A stretch of DNA of 64,000 bases from Turnera subulata (GCA_028386065.3 JAKUCV010004748.1:62001-126000); one strand, 5' to 3'. Positions 9,496 to 21,621 are shown, numbered from the stretch's first letter. Made by a program: numbers and translations. Notes: generated from the letters alone by a model not told the origin.

Positions 9496-11478
9496 TTAGT
9501 TTCGGGAGGAAACTACTGGAGGCGAGGGCTCCTTATACACAGAATTCAACACAACTGACCCCACATTCGAAGGGTTTGAATTTGATGATAGCACCCGCTC
9601 GGCATGTGGAGTAACTAGAGGCGGGTCAACAGAAGGAGTAATAGCCTTATCTGCATCCATGCTCGCCAAGGCATCATTGTCTATAAGACATTGGATGGCT
9701 TCTTGGGGGTCACTTTTAGTTATCCCAAGAATGCCTCCCACATCCGAAACCCCATCATCATTGACCATGACACCTTCCCTATTCTGCACAGTGTTTCCAC
9801 TTCCACCATCACCATTCACCATTAGTGACTCCTTTTTGCCCCGCATGGTAGAACGACTTCGACTTCTATGACGAGTAGTCCCCTCCGCCACTGCTTTGCC
9901 TTTACCCACATTGGTAATATCAGTTAATGGATTGTTTCGCATGGTGGAACGACCCTCCCTAATCTGCAGGGGCACTGCTGGCACACTTTGAAGGGCCGGC
10001 CTTACGGTGGGCTTATTAGGATTCACAGCCTTCCGTTCACGAGCCGTAGGAATGACGTCCCCAACAACGAGTCTAGTGGGCACGGTGTTTGCAGTAATTG
10101 TCCTATTTCCCAGATTGTTGATCTCAACACTACCACTGCCGGTTCCCTCCTCCATAGTTGTGACACTCGGAATGGTACCCACAGGCTCCTCCTCCATGGT
10201 TTGTAGGGCATCAAACCTGGAGCTGGTAACAATACCTTGACGACCTCCCATAGCCTTCCTTCCCCGTCCTTTCTTTTGCACAAGCATCCACTGACCTCGT
10301 GCCTCGAAAACTTCAGGACGGGTTTTTGGAGCAGCAGCACCAGGGCGATGCAAGTCAGTCACAGGAGTACCCGTATCCGCAGGCATGGATTCATGGTTGT
10401 GCAAGGGACAATTCTCCTCTTTGTGCCCATACAAGCCACAGTTGAAACAAATGAGGTGAAGTCCATCATATTCAGCACGCCAAATCCTCCTTCCCATACG
10501 AAATTTGGCCAACAGGGGCTTGGTTAAATCTACTTCCACGCACACCTTAGCAAATTGGCCTCTCTCGGCTGCCAGTGTGGTGCGGTCCACCTTAATGGTA
10601 CGCCCAATGCGGTTACCCAGTCTCTTTAAGAATTCCACCTCGTAAAATTCCATGGGCAGGTTGGGGAAATGAACCCATACAGCTACTTTGTCAATTGATG
10701 CTTCATAGGGATCGAAATAGGGGCGCCATGGGCGCATGGTAAGGTAATGCTCAGCTACCGTCCATGGCCCTCCATTGAGAACATGTTGATAGTCGTGGGC
10801 AGAATTGAAACGGACAATGTAATAGTCATTCCCAAGATCAGCTAGTGTGAATGGTCTACTAGTGGCCCAGATAGAATTTAAACGGTTCAAGAGAAATCGA
10901 TAGCCAATCTTCTTACCCAAAACTTTAATAATCAAAGCATACCTCCACCGTTGATACAGGCGTTTCTTTTCAGCCGCAGAAAGCTTGATTGTCGGGCATT
11001 CCGGGTCCTCGTCGTCCGAGTCAGTGTCCGAGAGTACCTCAAACTCGTCTGGTTCGATGAAGCTGTCATTCATGTCGGTGTCTCTGTCTTCATAGCCAAG
11101 GAGGAGGTTCTTGTACGACGTCTTCCTTCTTGCATCACTTGAGCTTCCAGGTCCGAAACCAACAGGCCCACCAGCTCGCTCACCCACGCCAGTTTGCTCG
11201 CCGGTGATGGTGCTGGCCTTCGTGCCTGTGAGTGCCGGAACCGCCCGAGCATCGGTGTCGGAAACCGGTGTCGACTCGTCCATGGGTTGAGGAAAAACAA
11301 GGCCTTCATCACCGGTTGGCACATGTCCGCCAACTGCACTTCGTTCATCCACACCGGACTGCTTGCCAGGTTTGGTTCTTGCTTTCTTGTTGACGTGCGC
11401 TCGAGTCTCACCATCAGATGCCGGAGTTGAATCGTCCATGAGTTGAGGGGTAGAAGTCCCCCCGTCACCAGTTGGCAT
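9496..11478 (-). CDS. LINE A ORF1: DUF4283 / CCHC zinc-knuckle RNA-binding protein
   Basis: ORF1 of LINE A, which would coat element RNA. From the ATG at 11478 (MPTGDGG) it is 660 residues. The frame stays open to an ATG at 11598, but that codon abuts the target-site duplication and the intervening sequence looks like leader, so the internal start is preferred. An acidic N-terminal stretch is followed by a DUF4283-type domain (from about YQRWRYALIIKVLGKK to the WVHFPNLPMEFY region), then a CX2CX4HX4C zinc knuckle (CFNCGLYGHKEENC) near residue 344, then a long low-complexity basic tail with RSRSRSTMRGKK. It is separated from ORF2 by 30 nt. This is the standard ORF1 architecture of plant L1 elements. 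Confidence 0.88.
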   Translation of the reverse strand: MPTGDGGTSTPQLMDDSTPASDGETRAHVNKKARTKPGKQSGVDERSAVGGHVPTGDEGLVFPQPMDESTPVSDTDARAVPALTGTKASTITGEQTGVGERAGGPVGFGPGSSSDARRKTSYKNLLLGYEDRDTDMNDSFIEPDEFEVLSDTDSDDEDPECPTIKLSAAEKKRLYQRWRYALIIKVLGKKIGYRFLLNRLNSIWATSRPFTLADLGNDYYIVRFNSAHDYQHVLNGGPWTVAEHYLTMRPWRPYFDPYEASIDKVAVWVHFPNLPMEFYEVEFLKRLGNRIGRTIKVDRTTLAAERGQFAKVCVEVDLTKPLLAKFRMGRRIWRAEYDGLHLICFNCGLYGHKEENCPLHNHESMPADTGTPVTDLHRPGAAAPKTRPEVFEARGQWMLVQKKGRGRKAMGGRQGIVTSSRFDALQTMEEEPVGTIPSVTTMEEGTGSGSVEINNLGNRTITANTVPTRLVVGDVIPTARERKAVNPNKPTVRPALQSVPAVPLQIREGRSTMRNNPLTDITNVGKGKAVAEGTTRHRSRSRSTMRGKKESLMVNGDGGSGNTVQNREGVMVNDDGVSDVGGILGITKSDPQEAIQCLIDNDALASMDADKAITPSVDPPLVTPHAERVLSSNSNPSNVGSVVLNSVYKEPSPPVVSSRN

Positions 11479-11614
11479 ATGTCCGCCAACTGTTTGAAAA
11501 AATGTCGAAGAGAGGTGTTTGGGAAAGCAGAGAGATGAATTGAGAGAAACACACGCGCTCACGCGCTCACTAAAATGCTTAATTAGTTTGTTAATCATTA
11601 ACGTCTGGTTTTTT

Positions 11615-12512
11615 AAACCAACGGAACATATTAATTGTACCCATCACAGACTGTGTTTTTTTTTTCATTTATTGTTTTTTGGTAAACAAGGAGGGTTTAT
11701 TGCCTTTTTTTAGCTTAAATTAAACTTTGCTAGGGGTAAAATAAAAGGAAGTAGTACTATTTTTTTCTCGAGCAAAAAGAAAAAGGCTGTCGGTCCAGAC
11801 CAGCTGATAATAATTTGGGTATCGAAGTGAGTGGTGGGATAAGTATGGGCGGATGGCTGGGTGGGCCTCTTGTCCAACCCATGCTAATTATGCCAAAACA
11901 CACCCCATAGTGGCTGCCAGCTGTTTTTTCTTTTTAAAAAAATACAAATAACCGCTCCCTTTTTATTCCCATATTCGTAATTTCATCCCTCCTCTCACCT
12001 CAGTCAGGAGCCCAAAAAAAAAAGTAAAGAATTTTTTTCCTTTTTTTTTTTTTTAACATTTCATAACGAGCCCACGCTACACTCCTGTCTCTCTTTTCGC
12101 TTTCCCAAAATCAAAGTGTTACTAAACTTTACTATTCCCATCTTTTAACTGATTCGAAAACAGTAATAGTAAATTAAATTAGAAAAACCACCTTTCAAAA
12201 TGTACACTCGAGCTCTTTTTTAACCGGCAAGAAGGAGCCACAGCGGAGAGGATACCACGCACACCATTACACAACCCCCCCTCCCTCCCCCATTGCTTGG
12301 AAAAACGAAAAGCCGAAAGCGTGATTCCTGTGAACCGCGAACGCCATAACAGAAAGAGAGAGAGAGAGAGAGAGAAAAGAAAAGGCGAAATCTCGCTCTC
12401 CGTGCAAAAGCAGAAAGCAGTGCCGGTAGAGAGCGGGAAGAGGTTTTGAAGAGAAAACCGGAAAAGAAGAAGGGGAAAATAAGAGTAAGCAGAGAGGGGT
12501 TTTTGTGGAGAG
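11615..12512 (+). promoter_or_regulatory. Promoter region of the DeSI gene, with (GA)n tract
   Basis: Non-coding, rich in C/T runs, T-runs and an uninterrupted (GA)n tract at about 12354-12375. GA repeats and CT-rich tracts are common near plant transcription starts. No TATA box is clear. The region lies between LINE A and the DeSI gene. Confidence 0.45.
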
Positions 12513-12537
12513 TTTAGGGTTAGGGTTAGGGTTAGGG
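12513..12537 (+). promoter_or_regulatory. Telo-box cluster (four telomere-like units)
   Basis: TTTAGGG followed by three TTAGGG units in perfect tandem, 53 nt before the DeSI start codon. On the other strand this reads AAACCCTAA, the telo-box bound by TRB/Myb-type factors in many plant promoters of ribosomal and cell-cycle genes. A leader or core-promoter role is inferred from position. Confidence 0.6.
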
Positions 12538-12589
12538 ATTGTGGAGGTTTTGTTCAAGAAGAAGAAGGAGGAGGAGGAGGAGGAGGAAG

Positions 12590-15412
12590 ATGACGGAAGT
12601 GATATTGCACATTTACGATGTGACGAATAGTGGATCGGATAAGACGAACAACACGATCATGCAGATCAACAAGATCTTCAAAGACGGTATTGGCCTTGGC
12701 GGCATCTTCCACAGCGCCGTTCAGGTCCTCCCTCTCTCCCTCTCTGCTGTTCTTGTTTACTTCTTCGGATTTAGTGATTTGATTCGTTTTTTGAGGAGTT
12801 ATTTGTTTCATTTGTTGATAGATCTAGGGTTTTGGTTCCTCTGTTAATTTCTCATTCCCGAGTGAATGAATTGATGCGTCAAGTGGAGTGGGAAATGGAT
12901 TTTGACTGTCAGTTTCAATTAAGAGGAGGAATGGTGCCTTGCTGGGGCCCATCGTTTTTTGACTGTGAGCATAACTGATAGTAGTCTGAAAGTTCAATGA
13001 CTTTGTCTTGTGGTAGCTCGAGCTTGTTTTGATGGTTTATATGACCAAATGAAGGAAATGATGATCTTCGTGGTTGGATACGGCTGTTGAATTGTTTAGT
13101 TCCCTTTTTCTCTGATCAGTTCTGGACAAGTTTTTAGCTGCTCCGAAGTAATGGGCATTCTATTTCATTTTTAGATGAAGAAGATACTCTTGGTCTTTTT
13201 TAGTTCGTAATGACTCGCTGTCTTGCACTAGCAATGTGAAGAAGCCCTACATATGTTTAAGTTTATTCTCTATGGGCGAGTATTTCATATGTTCCAGGTT
13301 TTTGATAGAAACATATGGAGATAGAGTGCAAAAAAATGAAGAAGGGGCATTTGTTCATGTTCTATGTTCTCTTTTTGTTTTTTTTTTACTTCACGCTGAG
13401 CCTCTCTATATTTCTAGCACTCGTTCTGATGGCATTTTGCTTTCTTCTTGTCTGTTTGTTCTGTTTTTGCCTCATCTTTGTGCTGAATTGATGCATGTTT
13501 TGTTATATATGGCAGGTATATGGCGATGATGAGTGGTCTTTTGGATTTTGTGAACATGGAACTGGAGTTTTTAGTTGTCCTTCTGGAAGGAATCCAATGT
13601 ATACATATCGTGAGAAAATTGTGCTGGGAAAAACAAACTTTTCAATCTTTAAGGTGAACCAGATCCTTCGGGAACTTAGTAGAGAATGGCCTGGAACATC
13701 ATATGACTTGTTATCCAAGAATTGCAACCATTTCTGTGACGAGTTCTGTGAAAAGCTTGGAGTCCCAAAACTTCCTGGTAAGTTTTTCCTGATTATGTCG
13801 TATGGAATACTGCCTTAAACTTTTACAGATGGTATATATGGAGATACCTTGCACAAATAGAGATACCGATCAAGTGTATTTTATGTCTTCTCCCTTTGTA
13901 TACCCTTTGATAAATGGTATTTATGTTCCAGATTTAATGGTCAATTGTCTCAGTTTTAGCGATTAGAAATTGTATACATGATTGAGACATTTCGCTGACA
14001 ATATTTCCAGTTCTTGGATATTTTTTGGATTGTTGATGAATGAGATTCCTTCCCCAGAGATCACTACTTTTCTCTTTCAATACCTCTGTTGGAAGCTTCA
14101 GACGGGCCCTGCACCATGTTTTCCCCAGTTATTTATATGTTTTTTCTTCTTTATTAACTTCTAATAAGCATGATATAAAAATGAGAGAAAGTTGCCATCG
14201 TACATTTGCCATTTATTTATTGCTTAGATTAGGCTGTGCCCAACTTGATGGTAGCTACTGCCTCGTAGTGCTGCACTTTACGGTTAAATGCCTGGTTCTG
14301 CTTTTTGGTTTAAACTATGTGTCTGCTGCCCGGTTTTACTATGTTAAAACTTCGTCTTTTTTTCCCCTGAAGAAGGTTCTGGACTGAAGAATTCTGGTTT
14401 GACTGTGCATGTTAATTATCATTTCTGCAACAGGTTGGGTTAATCGTTTTGCCAATGCTGGTGATGCTGCTATGGAAGTTGCAGGAAATACCGCCGTACG
14501 GGTGAGATGTTCTTATGCTGTTTCTCTTTTGTTACTATGGCTGCTTGCATAAATTTTTCTCATCATATTTCACCGTCATCAATTTTTGAGATAATTGTGC
14601 TACCTAGCTTATGTGCTTTCTACAGCTGGATACCCTCTTTGACTTGACACATAGTAACTGCTTGTTTTACTTGTTGAAGTGCAATGCCGTCTCTTTCCCT
14701 AGTTTTTTTTACTGTGTTGATATACCTTTTCTGAATTGTTCTTTTGGGTCTTTCTGCCCCTAAAATCTCTAATGGTGTAAGCATCCTGTTTTATGCTTCG
14801 AACATGTTAGTAGAGTGTTTCTCTGAGTCTTAGCACATCAAACATGTCAATCAAATTCGTGTGGAAGTTCCCTGCTTGTTTTCCTCTGCATTGGATGCTA
14901 TGTGCTTCTCTTCTTTACTTTCCACTTACTAGTGTTGCAAAAGAGTACTTGAAACTTAGATTTTTTATTGGATTAGAGTATGCAATGTTCAAATCATATG
15001 ACACAGATCCGTTTGTGGTTACTGTTAACCCTGGCTTTGACACTTAGATGATGCAATAAGCATTTTCCTAAATCTCTGAGCTGCTCAATTGCAGTTCAGA
15101 CAAGCCAAAACAGAGATTGTATCAGCTAGCAAGGTTGCATACCGGTTTCTATTGGGTGTTGCTACCAACAATGGCTCTACTCCTGAATCCCCTGGAAATT
15201 CAAACCGAGGAAGTCCTAGATTTCAAGGAACCTGGTTCAAGAACCTCATTACTTCCGGGGCCAAACCATCGAGTAGCTCTGATATCGACAATCAAGATGA
15301 TGATGTACTACTTCAGCAACATCGTTGGCAAGGGTCAGACCAACAACTGCGGCAGAATTCGCGGCCAGAGTCTGAACTACCAACGCAACAGAATTTCCGG
15401 CATGATATATGA
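12590..15412 (+). CDS. DeSI-like PPPDE thiol peptidase
   Basis: Four exons join in frame at GT-AG sites: 12590-12724, 13516-13777, 14434-14501 and 15095-15412, giving 260 residues. The start MTEVILHIYDVTNSGSDKTN is the PPPDE fold N-terminus. The likely catalytic pair is H41 (GGIFHSAVQVYG, spanning exons 1-2) and C115 (LLSKNCNHFCDEFC). The domain runs to about residue 160 (WVNRFANAGDAAMEVAGNTAVR), after which a Q/S/D-rich tail varies in the family. It resembles Arabidopsis At4g25660/At4g25680 from memory. Family members are deSUMOylating or deubiquitinating isopeptidases, acting in cytosol or nucleus; the substrate is unknown. The ATG is preceded by a (GGA)n-rich leader. The tail beyond residue 190 is the least certain part. 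Confidence 0.9.
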
Positions 15413-16743
15413 GGAAGCATCTTTCTGTGGTGTGTAGGTTGGAAGAATGCCATAGCAAATCAAGATGTCTTACTGTTATCATTGTAAAATGTTCATCCTC
15501 CAAGTTTCCCTGTGGTTCATAGAAGGTAATCCTTGGGTACGTTATCAATCTGAATTGTTTTAGCAGATTGATGAATATATCTTGATTGGTTGTCATGCGG
15601 TCGAACCATTCTAGTGCCGTGGCTAGTGTCAAATTGCTAATTGTGCTCATATACATGATCTCAAAATTTGGTGAAATGTTACTGTCAAACAAGAGAAGAT
15701 GGTGAAATGTAAGAAAACTATGGATGATTTAATTCTTTGTTTAGGGTTCAAGTGTGGTAAGGGATTGGTGTTGATTTGATCTAATTCTACAACCCCCGCT
15801 GTGTTCCCGTCAGCAGTCCAACGAGATCGCCAAAAATCTTAAGTACTGCTTGATAATTAGTTAATGACATGACATTTAGCATAAAAACTTAAAAAGATAA
15901 TGACGTGACATTGCTATATAAAGTGTCGGAAAAGTAAGATTTTTTTGCTCAAAACATCAAAGAAATGCCAAGATTGTACCTTTTCTTACAATCAGAAACG
16001 GGACAAACGTCTCTTTAGGGGCAAGAAGAAGGAAAAAAAGATTGGCGTAAAGCATTTTTACCTCGATTTTATCATTTACTAATGTAAACTCCGCCCTGGA
16101 ATTAGTCTCACAAGCACCATCTCCCTCACTACCTTTATCACCGCTGTCGAAAATCTCAACTAGAGCCAACACGGGAATAGGTAATGTTTTAAATATGAAA
16201 CAGACTGCCTTATCTAGAAGTAGAATCGTTTGGATGGGATAACCATCAGTCTTGCATTCCAAACGCTAGGTTAGGAATAAGGAATGTTTCCTCTACAACC
16301 AATTCAATGAACGAAGGAAAGCCTTGTCTAGAAGTAGAACCAATTCTATAAGCATCATTATTGCATTCCGAAGTCTTTCACTATGCTTATGTAGAGAACT
16401 TTTAACCAAAAAAAGAGAAAGAAAGGGAAGTTCTCCGGAGAACTAATGCAAGAATGGAAATTTTGGTTCGATTCCATCAACAACGCTGTTATCGTTGTCA
16501 AATTGTATCACATATCTAAGAACCAATGTGTCAGATCAATTATCCCGCAAGGAAATAGACCATAAACCATTAAGAACACAAGCTAGATGTCACCAAAAGA
16601 AAACAAAAAAAAGCCAGGGCAACAATTTGTTCAATACAGAAGAAGCAAATAAATCAGACAGAAGAGATTCGCCAATATATACAACACCATTATTTCAGCA
16701 TTAGGCCCATTTAACTGCTTATATCCACCCTCTCAGCATCCAA
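15413..16743. other. 3' flank and spacer between DeSI and the small coiled-coil gene
   Basis: Probable DeSI 3' UTR, then spacer, then the 3' UTR of the minus-strand gene ending at 16744. A diverged direct duplication occurs near 16208-16265 and 16320-16375 (both contain CTAGAAGTAGAA and TTGCATTCC). No other gene is recognised. Confidence 0.45.
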
Positions 16744-17379
16744 TTAAAGCATCCCATTAAAGAGGATAGTGTCAGCATCTGCATCCTCTGTGATCTGGAG
16801 AGATGAGACAGCCTGTGCCGCTACAAGAGCAGCTGGAAACTCTGGGGCTCCCCAGCCCCCATCATCGAAGCACTGCTCTGACATGTTCCTTCCAAAAGAG
16901 CCATAAGAAAATGACCAGTCACTATTTTCCAATTCACCCCAGTTGCATCCAGTTCCATAAGCATTAGAGAGCCACCCATATCTTTCAATTGAATTAGTTG
17001 GACAATCCTGATGGGGAGCACAGCCTCTCCTTTCCCCCATTAAGAAGTCAATCTTGTGAGCACAATCCCAAGGGTTGAACCCATCTTCCTTGTTTAGAAC
17101 AATCTTACATGAATCATCAGAGTCCTCGCCAAGTAACACATGCAGAGCAACAGCCTCTGCAATGGCAGCACCTTCTTCATCAAGTCTCTGCTGTTCTTCC
17201 TTCTTTTTCTGCTTTTTCTTCTCTAGCTCAGATCGGATGGCTGCTGAAGTAGCCAGTGCTTTCTCTAAGCGCCTCTTTTTCTTCTCAGCCTGTTTGAGAC
17301 GATCCATCTCACCTTTCACAGCCTTCTTCTTCACCTTTCTCACAACAGGTTGCACCTTATTGCACGCTATACTATCCAT
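16744..17379 (-). CDS. Unrecognised plant protein with basic coiled coil
   Basis: A 211-residue open frame starting MDSIACNKVQPVVRKVKK. Residues about 12-70 are very rich in K, E, R and Q with heptad-like spacing (RLKQAEKKKRRLEKALATSA), predicting a basic coiled coil. A short Ala-rich acidic helix (about 70-90) and a tail rich in W, G, Y and N follow, with no signal peptide or membrane helix. The composition and codon pattern look like a real conserved plant gene of unknown function, but I cannot name a family. The coding part is a single exon. A 5' UTR intron is suspected: a CAAG|GTTCG donor at about 18635 and a CAG acceptor at about 17411 would place the first, untranslated exon near 18.64-18.8 kb. 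Confidence 0.7.
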   Translation of the reverse strand: MDSIACNKVQPVVRKVKKKAVKGEMDRLKQAEKKKRRLEKALATSAAIRSELEKKKQKKKEEQQRLDEEGAAIAEAVALHVLLGEDSDDSCKIVLNKEDGFNPWDCAHKIDFLMGERRGCAPHQDCPTNSIERYGWLSNAYGTGCNWGELENSDWSFSYGSFGRNMSEQCFDDGGWGAPEFPAALVAAQAVSSLQITEDADADTILFNGML

Positions 17380-18800
17380 GGAAACTACAAGTCTATGAGT
17401 ATTAACCTGACTGCTTGACTTTCTACCTTACGGAGAAATCCCTAAAAAGTGTACATTTCCCTATACTTTCCTTTCCTTTATCCTTTTCTCACTTTGTTTA
17501 AAACTAATTAAATACTACTCAATTTCAGTATAGAAATTAATATAAGTCCCGCTCCGATAACTACACCCACTCAGGTCTGTAGGAATACCTCATTTTCCGA
17601 ACAATACAATCCCAAACAGAAACGACAGGACACAACAAAAGAGAAAAATGGTAAGCATCTACATACTCATCCCTAGGTGCCATCCTCCCTAACTTCCCAC
17701 AGCCCTCGCATTTACCCATTCTGTGCACAGCAATAGAACCAAAAAGCTGAGAAACACAGGGGACAAGCAACAATCGCAGTTCGATTCAAATAACTCACAT
17801 GGCCCTCCCAGCTGCATATGAAAACTCAACAAATCAGTTGAAGGCATTTAAAAAGCATCAACGAGAAGTAGACAACTGTACATAGAAAATACAGCAAAAG
17901 ACAAGCCGATGATAATTCAGTACCAACTCTACAAGCCTTTGTAGGACCTGAAACAATGCAAGCAAAACATTCAAGGCCTCTAAATCTAGCATCCGTACAT
18001 AAAAAAAAAAAAATCCTTTCTTTTCCAAAGAGCAGGAACACAGATATGACAAAATTTAAACCGCTAAAAGAAACAGATGTAAAGGTTAAAACGCCAACAT
18101 AGGAGCGCATATAGAAAACTTTGTTGTTCATCAAAAAGCGATACTGCAAACGAGACTATGCTTATCTGCAATCTCTTCCAATCTATAAAGTGCCAAATCG
18201 TCCTTGTCAACATTCTCAGTAGCCCAGCTCAGTATCCAAATACAAAAAGAAAGTTGTTCTAATACTTGCAATATTTTCCACGATTGAAAAATATAATCCA
18301 TTATCTATGTGGTAGCCTTTTAATCCCAAAAGGATTGAACTACAAATCCCAATTAACGAGGCAACACACAGGAAAATACAAAAAGGGTATGATTGAAGAT
18401 CACACCAGATTGGAAACAAACACATCAAGTTCCAGACATGGTGAGACAAATCATGTAACCAGTAAAATTAGATCAAACCCAGCAGGACAGAAAAAAACGA
18501 ACACCAGATCCAAATACCCATAAATCCAAATCACTCAAAACCCATCAACCAAACATCGAATTATTAAAAAAAACGCTGTAAAAAAACGAGAATTGAAACA
18601 ACCAAAGTAGGTGAACAGAGAATGAGGAATCGAACCTTGATCGAGTAGGGGAGAAATTGAGAATTCCTGGGATTCCCGCTGCAATCTCTTGTGAGAGTAC
18701 GGAGAGAGGAGATAGATACGGATAGAAGGCAATGGAAGGTGTGCTTGGATCTAGAGAGAGTGGAGATATAGAGAGAAGAAAAGTGAGGAGACAAAAAAAA
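17380..18800 (-). other. Probable 5' UTR with a leader intron (minus strand)
   Basis: No coding sequence is seen. The minus-strand text at about 18780-18636 is CT-rich and leader-like, and ends at a plausible donor (CAAG|GTTCG). The span down to about 17411 is AT-rich and T-rich like an intron. The model is inferred from splice-like sites only. Confidence 0.35.
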
Positions 18801-21621
18801 GAGAGACTTTTAAAAAACTGATCACATCACATGAGTTATAGGTGACGGGAGGAGGTAGGGGAACGGAGAGGAGAGGGGCAATTATGTCATTTCGTGAGGA
18901 TGGAAGTATACGTGGCAGTTGATGGGTAGGGGATTTTGGACCTTTTGGTGCTGGTAGGGGTAAAGTAAGCGTAAAAACTGAAAACCATACAAGATTTATG
19001 TAACCTTTTTCTTTATTTAATGATTTTTTTTTTGGTGGGCTTGAAAGATAAAAGAAAAGAGAAGAAAAAGAAACAGTAATTTTCGTATTGTGGCACTGGT
19101 AGTGTCATGCCACCTGGCAGCTTTTTATGAGGTGTTATGGATGATGTTGGTGTGGTGGGTCCATAACAAACTCGCAGCCGTTGGATTGTTGGCGTTTTTC
19201 CTTTTTCTGATAGGGAGTTGGACGGTCCAGATTCTAGATCTTAGCGACTGCTAAGTGGGAGACATCAAGTTGGCTGCTTAAGCAAGCTTTTGTTAGACTT
19301 TCCCGTCAAGTGAAGTTTTTTCTCTTTTATAAATCTATCATGTTCATCAATTGATATAAAACCCGGACCAGCCTGGCCGGTTGAACCGGGGTAACTATGA
19401 CCCAGAGATAAATCCGGATTTTTATCCTTCCGGGTTGTATCCTCCAAAAAACCGGACGGTCATGACGGGTTCTTCGAAATTTCCGGTTTCATTGATCCGT
19501 TACCGGTTTTTTCCGGGTCAAAAGTCAAAAATTTCAAAAAATTGTCTTGCTCAGATCATGATTAGACTTTTGGTTGAACCTTTATTTAAAAATTATATAT
19601 TTTTATTATTATTTCTAATACCGGTCAAATCCGGTTGGATCTCGGTTAGACCTCTAAAACTGCGACCCGACCACTGAAACGGGTCAATGGCCGTGCCGGG
19701 TTTAATAACCTTGTGTTCATCAGTTAAGTGTAGTAATGAACAACTCCTCCATCTGACAACAACAACCGTGATGCTTATGTAGGTAGAGTCCCGATTTGAT
19801 AAAACTTTTTCTTCTGGTAGTAATAAAACAGATGTGATCACTTACAAACACACAACGCTTTGGTCGCATCATGGACTGTGGTAGTTGCCCATGTTTCTTG
19901 TTTGTATGTAAAACAAGTGGACTTGCTGGTTATCACAACTAAATGGATGAGATCTGTCACGAGATGTGTATTAGCTTCAAAGCTGATGTATGTTAGAGGG
20001 TTAATACTATATCTTTTCTCTTCTTTTTTTTTTCCTCCTCGTTGAAATAAAGCTAAAATGGTATTGGCCCGTTGTTTTCTATGGATACAATAGAATACAG
20101 CCAACATTTTTAATACCATCATAGCACATGCATCACTGAGTCACTGACTAAGATTAAATTCTATTTATAAGTTGCTAGCATAATTTGGGAAGTCTCGGTT
20201 CGATGCTATCTTGTAAGAAGAGGATTGTTATTAGACAGAGTGAATATGCGTCAAAAAGAGGATGGAACAATAATAGATATGAATAGCCCAAAATAGATGA
20301 TTCGGCGGATGTAGAATATTTTCATCTCAATTACGCGGTAAGAAGCATACTTATCAGATGGACCACGTGAAGATTGGCAAGAGACCAAAACGTTAACTTC
20401 AAACTCACTATTTCCGATCAAAAGTAAATCACCTATTCATTCCTTAAAAAACGACCAGCAATCTTTCAAATATTGACAACGGAGAAAATTTTATTACTGG
20501 GATCTCCCAAATTTGATTATTTGTAGGCCACTTGTCTGTATTAGTAAAATATTTTAAAATTTTTCCCTTTTAAGATTTAGTTATTTTTAAAATTTATTCT
20601 TAAGAATTATTTTTTTCCTTCCTAAGATTTTTTTTATTTACGTAATTTATTATATATTATTTTAAAAGTAAATCTATACGTTCATTATATATATACCTAT
20701 AGAGTTCAATTAATCAAACTTGGGAGTTCATCCATGAGATTTCTCGCCAACGAGTATTCAATGGGCACCAACCTTTTTTAAATGAAGTGGCCATTTATCC
20801 GGTTGTTGAATGAAAAAGAGCGTGAAATTTAATCAAGGCAAATTAAAAGGTATTGACGCATTGAATATTATGGGGCCACGTCTATACACGAATATGGGCT
20901 GGTTAATATTTTATCATAATTCCTATCCTGATTCCAATATACGTACGAGCTACTACGTCTACGAGAGACCCGATGAATGATGATGACAATGGATCCTCAA
21001 ATATTTTTTAAAGAACATTTCTATAAAAATGTCTCACATAAATCTAAGGCAAATCTGCTAGCTTCTCTTTTTGGGAGGTTTAATCACAGACTGGCTGCTT
21101 CTGTTTCACGATTTACAACTACTTCTATTCAGATCGAGAGTATAAAACTAGTATAAATTATCAAAAGCTCTCTTATCAGAAATTCTATTCACTCTAGAAC
21201 ACTTATTAATATTAACACCACCAATCATAAGAATGTAGCGGACCAGGAAACAATCGTTCTTGATCAACCAAAGCCCAATTACGTCCGGCCCAAGCTTGTG
21301 ATTCAGGCCTTTACTCTCGCCAGCTGGAATGAACCACCGCCCACGGTCCCAACTTCCTGGGTCTAACTAACTGGGCCAGCGAAAACCTCAATTTATTGGT
21401 ATTGGGCCTTTTCGGCCCACTGGTCTGGTATCTGGCATTTCCTCCAATTTTCCCAATCTTTTCCTTCCTTAACAGCAACCAAATCTCTTCGGCTCTCACT
21501 ACTCACAGTAGTCAGTCAGTCACTCCTCTTCCTTTCCTTTCCTTTCCAAGCAAATGATCCTCTTCCTCCTTCTCCATACCCAGATTCATAAATAGCGAAA
21601 AAACTCCAAGAGAACCCACAA
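18801..21621. other. Intergenic, partly AT-rich
   Basis: Apart from the CCGG-rich repeat at 19357-19704 I see no gene. The stretch 20500-20720 is very AT-rich with T/A runs. The last 120 bases upstream of MinD are CT-rich (CTTTCC repeats), like a leader. Confidence 0.45.
19357..19704. repeat. Putative non-autonomous element with imperfect CCGG-rich ends
   Basis: The left end TAAAACCCGG, followed by CCGGTTGAACCGGG, mirrors the right end, whose complement starts TAAACCCGGC. The interior has further CCGGTTT and GACCCG motifs. The composition contrasts with the AT-rich surroundings and resembles common plant MITE-class repeats. No TSD or coding capacity was found, so the class is unassigned. Confidence 0.4.

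Larger units (their letters stand above)
5270..11614 (-). mobile_element. LINE A: full-length-looking L1-type retrotransposon
   Basis: A non-LTR element on the minus strand. A 16-bp TSD, TAACGTCTGGTTTTTT, lies at 5270-5285 and 11599-11614, partly merged with the T-run that is its poly(A) tail (T run to 5294). In sense order it has a short leader, ORF1 (DUF4283 plus zinc knuckle), a roughly 30-nt gap, ORF2 (endonuclease, reverse transcriptase, zinc-binding region, RNase H) and a short 3' UTR ending TTCATC-A(n). Both ORFs are free of stops. The perfect TSD and open frames suggest a young insertion. The element begins abruptly at the TSD, so a few 5' leader bases may be missing. Confidence 0.93.

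Noticed and set aside
12513..12537. Interstitial telomere or chromosome end
   Set aside because: Only four units, next to a gene start and far from any other telomeric repeat; a telo-box is the simpler reading.
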